A stretch of DNA of 29,448 nt from an uncultured Sinobacteraceae bacterium (GTDB lineage: Bacteria; Pseudomonadota; Gammaproteobacteria; Steroidobacterales; Steroidobacteraceae), in the NCBI GenBank assembly GCA_937902995.1, contig CALEKY010000014.1, positions 1 through 29,448 on the forward strand. Reading direction: 5' to 3'. Below are positions 24,708-29,448 of this stretch, one piece after another; position 1 is the first letter of the stretch, and each line of letters begins with the position of its first letter. The notes beneath the pieces were generated by a model. The model ran no database searches. It was not told where the DNA came from and saw only the letters and a list, made by a program, of their open reading frames with translations. The translations under genes were made by a program, and so were the position numbers.

Positions 24708-26348
24708 ATGGCGTCATTCTTAGAAGAAGCGGCCGTTCCGACGACCACAGCCAATCTCGCCTGGCGCGTCCTTGCGCTCGTCAACTTGTTCCGCGTGCTC
24801 GTGCCGGCGGCCCTATTCGTGCTGCAAGCCACGATGTCCCCGAGCCCGGTCGGCCACGTCGAGCCGGCCATATTCAACGGGGCATTGATCGCGTATCTGC
24901 TGTTCGGGTTGGGAATGATCCCGAGCATCAAGAAACGTTGGCCCGAGCTGATCTTGCAGACGTCAATCAGCGTGAGCTTGGACATTCTGGTCATCACGCT
25001 GCTCACGTATGCCAGCGGGGGCACGAGTGGCGGCCTCGCAGCGCTGATGGTGCTGCCGGTCGGCGCCGCCAGTTTCGTCGTTCGACAGCGTCTTGCCCTC
25101 TCGTTTGCTTCCGTCGCGACGCTTGCGCTCCTGCTCCAGCAGGTGATGACGTCGCTCGAAGGCAGGGGCGAACCGGCCGATTTCACTGCTGCCGGCATCG
25201 TCGGCGCGTTGATTTTCATCGTGACGCTCGGCATGGGGCCGCTGGCACGGAGCCTTCGCGAAAGCGAAGAGCGGGTGCGGCAGAAAGAAGTCGACATCGC
25301 CAATCTCGCCGAGCTCAATCAATTCATCGTGCAGCACCTGCGCGAAAGCATTCTGGTGGTCGACGAGAACGACACGATTCGACTCATCAACGAGTCCGCA
25401 GCGAAGTTGCTCAAGGGAGGCCCCGTCGAGCCTGGCACGCCGTTGGGCGAAGTGTCTCCGCGTCTTCTCTACCTGCTCGAGACCTGGCGCCTGAACGCCT
25501 ACGATTGGCAATTGAGCTCGTTGACAGTGTTGTCCTCCGACGGCGGCTCGTTCGTTCAGCCTCATTTCGTTTCGCTCGAACACGAGCGACGCGGGCGTCC
25601 GACATTGATCTTTCTCGAGGACACGACGCTGATTGCCGAACGCGTCCAACAATCGAAGCTCGCCGCGCTCGGCCGCTTGAGCGCGAGCATCGCGCACGAA
25701 ATCCGCAACCCGGTCGGCGCCATGAGCCACGCGGCGCAACTTCTTGCCGAATCGCCGTCGCTGACTCCTCAAGAACGGCGCTTGACGTCCATCATCACGA
25801 GCAACGGCGAACGCGTGAGCAGCATCATCGACAGCGTCCTGCAATTGTCGCGGCGCGATTCGAGCCGGCCCGAGCGCATCGAGATCAACGCTTGGCTCCG
25901 CGAATTCCTCGGCGAATTCCGGCAAACCTCGCAAGTCGACGAGGAGGTCCTTCGATTCGATCCGGGCATGAGCGAGGTCGAGGTGCGCTTCGATGCGACG
26001 CACCTGCATCAACTGCTTTGGAATTTGTGCGAAAACGCGCTGCGCTACGGGCGTACGGCGGAACATTCCGGCCCAATCGAGATCCGCACCGGTCGCATGA
26101 GCGGCACGAACCGCCCCTTCCTCGAAGTGCTCGACCGCGGCCCCGGCATTCGCGAAGCGGACACGGACCGCATCTTCGAGCCGTTCTTCACCTCTGGAAA
26201 AAGCCAAGGCGGCACCGGCCTCGGACTGTTCATTGCACGCGAGCTCGCACAAACGAATCGTGCAGTGCTCGTCTACGAGCCCCGGGAGGGCGGTGGTAGT
26301 ATCTTTCGAGTCGTTTTCGCAGATCCGCAGAGGTGGGAGGCGCAATGA
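24708..26348 (+). CDS. pilS: Sensor histidine kinase PilS
   Basis: 546 residues. Six hydrophobic segments lie within roughly residues 20-185 (for example ALVNLFRVLVPAALFVLQATM and GIVGALIFIVTLGMGPLA), then a PAS-like domain (HLRESILVVDENDTIRLINESAAKLL), then a HisKA domain with phospho-acceptor H330 in SIAHEIRNPVGAMSHAAQLL and a HATPase domain (NLCENALRYG, DRGPGI, GGTGLGLFIARELA). This is the PilS layout; with PilR it controls sigma54-dependent pilin transcription. PilR and the pilin follow downstream, which supports the call. Normally pilS and pilR are adjacent; here a 550-base element lies between them. Confidence 0.95.
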   Translation: MASFLEEAAVPTTTANLAWRVLALVNLFRVLVPAALFVLQATMSPSPVGHVEPAIFNGALIAYLLFGLGMIPSIKKRWPELILQTSISVSLDILVITLLTYASGGTSGGLAALMVLPVGAASFVVRQRLALSFASVATLALLLQQVMTSLEGRGEPADFTAAGIVGALIFIVTLGMGPLARSLRESEERVRQKEVDIANLAELNQFIVQHLRESILVVDENDTIRLINESAAKLLKGGPVEPGTPLGEVSPRLLYLLETWRLNAYDWQLSSLTVLSSDGGSFVQPHFVSLEHERRGRPTLIFLEDTTLIAERVQQSKLAALGRLSASIAHEIRNPVGAMSHAAQLLAESPSLTPQERRLTSIITSNGERVSSIIDSVLQLSRRDSSRPERIEINAWLREFLGEFRQTSQVDEEVLRFDPGMSEVEVRFDATHLHQLLWNLCENALRYGRTAEHSGPIEIRTGRMSGTNRPFLEVLDRGPGIREADTDRIFEPFFTSGKSQGGTGLGLFIARELAQTNRAVLVYEPREGGGSIFRVVFADPQRWEAQ

Positions 26349-26350
26349 CC

Positions 26351-26375
26351 GCGCAATGAGCAAAGCTCATTGTGC
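26351..26375 (+). other. Hairpin just after pilS
   Basis: GCGCAATGAGC (26351-26361), AAA, GCTCATTGTGC (26365-26375): an 11-bp stem with one G-U pair, starting two bases after the pilS stop and ending at the first heptanucleotide unit of pair F. No T-run follows. It could be a termination or stability element, or mark the insertion edge. Confidence 0.6.
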
Positions 26376-26425
26376 AGGCTATAGGCTGTAGACTGTAGGC
26401 TGTAGGAAAGCACATGGAGGGTGCT

Positions 26426-26806
26426 ATGCGCGATCACACGAAGCTCAGAGCGTTTTCTCTTGCGGATCAGCTGGCATTGGCGGTTTATCGTGAGACGAAA
26501 GATTTCCCATCTGCCGAGCGTTTCGGTCTGCAATCGCAAATGCGGCGGGCCGCGGTTTCGGTGGCAACCAACATCGTCGAAGGTTGTGCCCGCACAAGCC
26601 AAGACGAATATGCGCGATTTCTCGAAGTTGCCTATGGATCGGCTCGCGAACTCGAGTATCAGATCGGACTTTGCGAACGGCTGGGGTTCCTCTCTGAATC
26701 AGCAGTCGCTGGGCTGCAAGATACATGCATTCAAACCGCGAAGTGTCTCAACGCGCTCCTACGCACATTGCGTGGCGCGCGCACTTCCGCTGCGACCGGT
26801 TCGTAA
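26426..26806 (+). CDS. Four-helix-bundle protein (23S rRNA IVS/S23 family), copy 2
   Basis: 126 residues from the ATG at 26426, with GGAGG seven bases upstream; a second ATG four codons earlier would place the Shine-Dalgarno inside the gene. Family hallmarks: MRDH start, FPSAERFGLQSQMRRAAVSV, NIVEGCART, ELEYQIGLCERLGFL. Same family as 19189-19539 and about half identical over 115 residues by eye, with a longer C-terminus (RGARTSAATGS). It carries more Arg/Lys on predicted helix faces, as expected for a nucleic-acid-binding pentamer of this family. It lies inside an inverted heptad-array pair between pilS and pilR and has no obvious relation to pilus regulation. Function unknown. Confidence 0.93.
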   Translation: MRDHTKLRAFSLADQLALAVYRETKDFPSAERFGLQSQMRRAAVSVATNIVEGCARTSQDEYARFLEVAYGSARELEYQIGLCERLGFLSESAVAGLQDTCIQTAKCLNALLRTLRGARTSAATGS

Positions 26807-26823
26807 CGCTCACCTTGTGAGCG
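26807..26823 (+). other. Hairpin after four-helix-bundle gene copy 2
   Basis: CGCTCAC (26807-26813), CTT, GTGAGCG (26817-26823): a perfect 7-bp stem starting at the base after the TAA stop codon. An overlapping alternative pairs AACGCT with AGCGTT a little further on. No T-run follows, so termination there is uncertain. Confidence 0.55.
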
Positions 26824-26901
26824 ACAGCGTTGAGCTACATTGCCGCAGGCCTGCAGCCTTGCTCGCTCTGGCTACAGCCTACAGCCTACAGCCTACAGCC
26901 T

Positions 26902-28245
26902 ATGACTAGCCATAAAGCTCTCGTCGTCGATGACGAGCCGGACATTCGCGAGCTGCTGCAGATCACGCTGGAGCGGATGCAGATCGATGTCGTCACGTGC
27001 GGCGACCTGACTTCCGCGACTCGCGAGTTGCGCAACGGCGTGTTCGACTTGTGCTTGACGGACATGCGCTTGCCGGACGGCGATGGGCTGGCGCTCGTCG
27101 AATGGATTCAAAAGAACAAACCGCAGACACCCGTTGCGGTGATCACCGCGCACGGCAACGTCGAAAGCGCGGTGCGCGCGCTGAAGCTCGGCGCATTCGA
27201 TTTCATCTCGAAGCCCCTCGATCTTGTCGCATTGCGCAAGCTGATTGCTGCAACGCTCAAGCTCGGTGAAGGCACCAAGCGCGCAAGCGAACCGCCTGAG
27301 ATCAAGCTGCTCGGCAAGTCGCGCGCGATGGAGCAGTTGCGCGAGATGATCCAGAGAGTCGCGCGCAGCCAAGCACCTGTGCACATCTGCGGAGAATCCG
27401 GTACAGGCAAAGAGCTCGTCGCACAGCTCATTCACAATGCCGGCGCCCGGCGCGACGGCCCGTTCGTCCCCGTCAATTGCGGCGCCATCCCTTCGGAGCT
27501 CATGGAAAGCGAATTCTTCGGGCACCGCAAAGGCAGCTTCACGGGCGCGGTGTCCGACAAGCAAGGCCTCATTCAATCGGCCGAAGGCGGAACGCTGTTC
27601 CTCGATGAAATCGCCGATCTGCCGCTCCACATGCAAGTGAAGTTATTGCGTGTGATTCAAGAGAAAGCGGTTCGACCGGTCGGCGAGTCGCGCGAACAAG
27701 CAGTCGATGTGCGCATTCTCTCGGCCACGCACAAGAACCTTGCCGCGCTCGTTGCCGAAGGCAAGTTTCGCGAAGACTTGTTCTATCGCATCAACGTGAT
27801 CGAGATCCGCGTGCCCGCATTGCGCGAGCGTCTCGAAGATATTCCCGAGCTGGTCGATGCAATGCTGACCAAGCTGGCCAAACAGACTGGCGTGCCCGAG
27901 CTGCACATGACTGACCAGGCCATAGCGGCGCTGTCGAGTTATTCGTTCCCGGGCAATGTCCGCGAGCTGGAAAACGTGCTCGAACGCGCGGCCACACTTT
28001 GTTCGAATGGAGTCATCGACGTAGCCGATCTTCAGCTTCGACCGAAGGTTGTGACGCCTGAGCTGCCGATTCAGGGCGTGGTGCCGCCGGGAGAAAAGCT
28101 CGGCGATGCGCTCGAAGACATCGAACGCGATGCCATCCTGCGAGCCCTCGAGCAGACGCGCTACAACAAGACGAAAGCCGCACAACTGCTCGGCATGACC
28201 TTCCGCTCGCTTCGCTACCGCATCAAGAAACTCGGAATCGAGTGA
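26902..28245 (+). CDS. pilR: Sigma54-dependent response regulator PilR
   Basis: 447 residues from the ATG at 26902 (MTSHKALVVDDEPDIREL); longer upstream frames would translate the repeat arm. Receiver domain with phospho-acceptor D54 (LCLTDMRLPDGDG), AAA+ domain with Walker A GESGTGKE at 164-171 and the sigma54-contacting loop GSFTGA at 211-216, and a Fis-type helix-turn-helix at the C-terminus (NKTKAAQLLGMTFRSLRYRIKKL). It activates pilA transcription with RpoN in response to PilS. The start codon is one base from four TACAGCC repeats and no Shine-Dalgarno is visible, so translation start-up must be unusual or weak. pilA follows 227 bases downstream. Confidence 0.95.
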   Translation: MTSHKALVVDDEPDIRELLQITLERMQIDVVTCGDLTSATRELRNGVFDLCLTDMRLPDGDGLALVEWIQKNKPQTPVAVITAHGNVESAVRALKLGAFDFISKPLDLVALRKLIAATLKLGEGTKRASEPPEIKLLGKSRAMEQLREMIQRVARSQAPVHICGESGTGKELVAQLIHNAGARRDGPFVPVNCGAIPSELMESEFFGHRKGSFTGAVSDKQGLIQSAEGGTLFLDEIADLPLHMQVKLLRVIQEKAVRPVGESREQAVDVRILSATHKNLAALVAEGKFREDLFYRINVIEIRVPALRERLEDIPELVDAMLTKLAKQTGVPELHMTDQAIAALSSYSFPGNVRELENVLERAATLCSNGVIDVADLQLRPKVVTPELPIQGVVPPGEKLGDALEDIERDAILRALEQTRYNKTKAAQLLGMTFRSLRYRIKKLGIE

Positions 28246-28282
28246 GCTGTGTCGGATTGCGGCGTCACCAACTGACGAAGTT

Positions 28283-28297
28283 TGTCAGTGAGTGACA
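28283..28297 (+). promoter_or_regulatory. Candidate PilR operator upstream of pilA
   Basis: TGTCA (28283-28287), five bases, TGACA (28293-28297): a perfect inverted repeat about 100 bases upstream of the sigma54 promoter, a normal distance for an enhancer site. P. aeruginosa PilR binds several TGTC-containing sites upstream of pilA; another GTGTC occurs near 28250. Assignment by position and motif only. Confidence 0.5.
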
Positions 28298-28397
28298 GAG
28301 AGCGCACAAAATGCCGCGGCACAGTCATTTAACAATGTGCACTGCATCTCAGTAAACCTGGCGGCCGCTCAGTAACTTGCGCTCCTGACGAGGCGTC

Positions 28398-28413
28398 TGG
28401 CACACCAATTGCT
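28398..28413 (+). promoter_or_regulatory. Sigma54 promoter of pilA
   Basis: TGGCAC at 28398-28403 (-24), five bases, TTGCT at 28409-28413 (-12), an essentially perfect sigma54 consensus. It would start transcription near 28425, giving a leader of about 48 bases to the pilA ATG. It matches the dependence of type IVa pilin genes on RpoN and PilR. Confidence 0.92.
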
Positions 28414-28472
28414 CAAGGCTTCGTGCCGGCCCTGGGCCGCTGATCTCGAGTTCACACAGTTAGGAGCATCAA

Positions 28473-29030
28473 ATGCTGAAGCAAGTACAAAAGGGTTTCA
28501 CCCTGATCGAGTTGATGATCGTGGTCGCGATCATCGGCATCCTTGCGGCGATCGCGATTCCTGCGTACCAGGACTACACGATCCGTTCGCAAGTGACGGA
28601 AGGCCTGAACCTGGCCGGCGCTGTCAAGGCGGCGGTTGCTGAGACGTATGCGCAGACGGGTGAGTGGCCGACGTCGCTGACGGAAGTCGGCATCGTCGAC
28701 GAGAACGGCACTGAGACGCCGCCGAGCGGCAAGTATGTGAGCTCGGTGGATTTCGCAGAGGGCGAAGCCGGTACGCTGGTGATTACCTACGCTGGTTCGG
28801 CCAACAACGGCCAAGCCAACGCGGCGATCGACGGCGAGACGCTCGCTCTGCAGCCGTACGTGAGCGGCAATCAGGACATCGTCTGGCGCTGCGGCTATGC
28901 TCCGGAGCCTGCGCTCGAAGGCACCTCCGCAGCCGACCAGGCTGGCACGGATTCCGGCGACTCGGCAAATGCCACCACGATCCTTCCGAAGTACCTGCCG
29001 GCAACTTGCCGTGGCGCCGGCAATAACTAA
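28473..29030 (+). CDS. pilA: Type IVa major pilin PilA
   Basis: 185 residues with AGGAG seven bases before the ATG. The short leader MLKQVQKG is cut by the prepilin peptidase before F9, and the mature N-terminus FTLIELMIVVAIIGILAAIA is the classic hydrophobic helix with E5 of the mature protein (E13). The rest is the globular head with a two-cysteine D-region, C140 and C179, enclosing a 38-residue loop rich in A, S, T, G and D. Pilins of this type build the pilus fibre for twitching, adhesion and DNA uptake. The gene follows pilR and has its own sigma54 promoter and terminator. Confidence 0.97.
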   Translation: MLKQVQKGFTLIELMIVVAIIGILAAIAIPAYQDYTIRSQVTEGLNLAGAVKAAVAETYAQTGEWPTSLTEVGIVDENGTETPPSGKYVSSVDFAEGEAGTLVITYAGSANNGQANAAIDGETLALQPYVSGNQDIVWRCGYAPEPALEGTSAADQAGTDSGDSANATTILPKYLPATCRGAGNN

Positions 29031-29059
29031 TGGCACTAGTTCGCTAGCACAGCCATCCA

Positions 29060-29092
29060 GAGGGGGCGCCCATTGGGCGCCCTCTTCTTTTC
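29060..29092 (+). terminator. Rho-independent terminator of pilA
   Basis: GGGGGCGCCC, ATT, GGGCGCCCTC forms a strong GC-rich stem (about 29062-29083), followed by TTCTTTT. It lies about 30 bases after the pilA stop. Confidence 0.88.
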
Positions 29093-29394
29093 ATGGTCCA
29101 GGCACTGCGAACCGCCTCCCTCGAAGCTTGAACCATGCAATCACACACCGGCTCACATACCAACATTATCCCTGCGCCAGCTAATGGGAGTCGTCGCCCG
29201 CGGCGCCCTCGGCGCGTCGACGTGGTTTCGACTGCGACGTTAGAGACTGCATGGGTACAATCCAGCGCGGTTTGTGTGACGCTAATCGCGTTCGGCGAAC
29301 CCGTAAACCCGCAGAATTGGCGGCGATTTGACAGTTTGCGTGGTGGCGAGCTACTTGGCTAACTACGGCTTTTTCCTCGAATTTCCGTCGATCC
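29093..29394. other. Intergenic region after pilA, no gene recognised
   Basis: About 300 bases between the pilA terminator and the partial gene at the right edge. I see no tRNA, tmRNA or convincing coding region. It includes a GC-rich inverted region around 29190-29222 and a perfect -35 hexamer TTGACA at 29328-29333, but no good -10 box at 16-18 bases. It probably holds the promoter of the next gene. Confidence 0.35.
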
Positions 29395-29448
29395 ATGGCT
29401 GATCCAATTCCTCTCGCTCAACAGCGGCTTGCCCTCCAAGGCCTGCCC
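29395..29448 (+). CDS. Partial gene at right edge, unidentified
   Basis: An ATG at 29395 opens a frame that runs to the window end for 18 codons, MADPIPLAQQRLALQGLP. This is too short to identify. Position downstream of pilA would fit another type IV pilus gene or a glycan/membrane protein gene, but nothing in the residues proves it. No clear Shine-Dalgarno is present. Confidence 0.4.
   Translation, partial: MADPIPLAQQRLALQGLP

Larger units (their letters stand above)
26377..26900 (+). repeat. Inverted heptanucleotide array pair F enclosing a four-helix-bundle gene
   Basis: Left arm 26377-26404: GGCTATA, GGCTGTA, GACTGTA, GGCTGTA. Right arm 26852-26900: TGCAGCC, two degenerate in-phase units, then four perfect TACAGCC units. 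The 524-bp element fills the pilS-pilR gap, encloses one gene (26426-26806) and ends one base before the pilR start codon. The interior also has a hairpin CGCTCAC-CTT-GTGAGCG (26807-26823) directly after the enclosed gene. Confidence 0.9.

Noticed and set aside
24938..26363. Long open frames overlapping pilS on both strands (453 and 466 codons)
   Set aside because: Low-complexity Arg-rich or antisense composition typical of shadow frames; pilS has full kinase motifs.
19189..26806. Four-helix-bundle genes considered as parts of a diversity-generating retroelement
   Set aside because: No reverse transcriptase, template repeat or variable repeat is in the window.
19101..26900. Elements J and F considered as insertion sequences
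   Set aside because: The enclosed proteins are four-helix-bundle proteins with no transposase catalytic motifs, and I could not see target-site duplications. Mobility therefore remains inference only.
26830..26901. Upstream start for pilR at 26830
   Set aside because: Residues would be encoded by the repeat arm; the receiver domain begins normally at the ATG at 26902.
29093..29394. tmRNA or tRNA gene after pilA
   Set aside because: No acceptor-stem pairing, CCA end or T-loop motif could be found.

Overview
The window looks like chromosomal DNA from a GC-rich (about 60% or more by eye) gammaproteobacterium. Support: the order recA-recX-alaS-csrA, a PilS/PilR two-component pair next to a type IVa pilin with a sigma54 promoter, a CTG-N10-CAG LexA box of the E. 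coli type at recA, a sigma32-type promoter at clpB, and a TfpX/TfpZ-type pilin accessory protein. The genus cannot be named from this sequence alone; a Xanthomonadales/Nevskiales/Steroidobacter-like relative is a guess. Almost all protein genes are conserved housekeeping genes.

Layout. 1-6.0 kb, minus strand: the first 13 codons of csrA at the window edge, alaS, recX, recA (with LexA-boxed promoter), and the overlapping pair pncC-thpR. 6.1-8.7 kb, plus: mutS. 8.9-18.2 kb, minus: alpha/beta hydrolase, aspS, FmdB-type zinc ribbon, clpB, ZIP metal transporter, and the overlapping pair rluD-pgeF. 18.3-19.5 kb, plus: bamD, then a small four-helix-bundle (23S-IVS/S23-like) gene. 19.6-21.2 kb, minus: nadE. 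21.4-22.2 kb, plus: tfpX-like gene. 22.2-24.5 kb, minus: sucC-sucD, with SucD carrying a histone-H1-like tail. 24.7-29.0 kb, plus: pilS, a second four-helix-bundle gene, pilR, pilA. The last 54 bases start an unidentified partial gene.

The unusual part is in the gaps between these genes. Ten intergenic sites carry tandem arrays of 7-nt units with a GGCTNNN core (GGCTGTA/GGCTGAA type, GGCTCGG/GGCTTGG type, GGCTCTG/GGCGCTG type), kept in exact 7-nt phase. Nine of the ten are inverted pairs: a G-rich array on the left and a complementary C-rich array on the right, 85-524 bp end to end. Within a pair the two arms belong to the same unit type, while types differ between pairs. The two longest pairs each enclose one gene for a four-helix-bundle protein of the 23S rRNA intervening-sequence (IVP/S23, Avd-like) family. 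The other pairs enclose 50-170 bp without a recognisable gene. Arms often touch or include the stop or start codons of the neighbouring genes. One pair separates clpB from its terminator, one pair with its cargo gene separates pilS from pilR, and one arm encodes the N-terminus of the hydrolase.

My inference is a dispersed family of IVS-like elements, some carrying the S23-type gene and some gene-less derivatives, able to form long stems (and in two unit classes G-quadruplexes) in RNA or single-stranded DNA. Mobility, RNA processing and protein-array interaction are not shown by this sequence alone.
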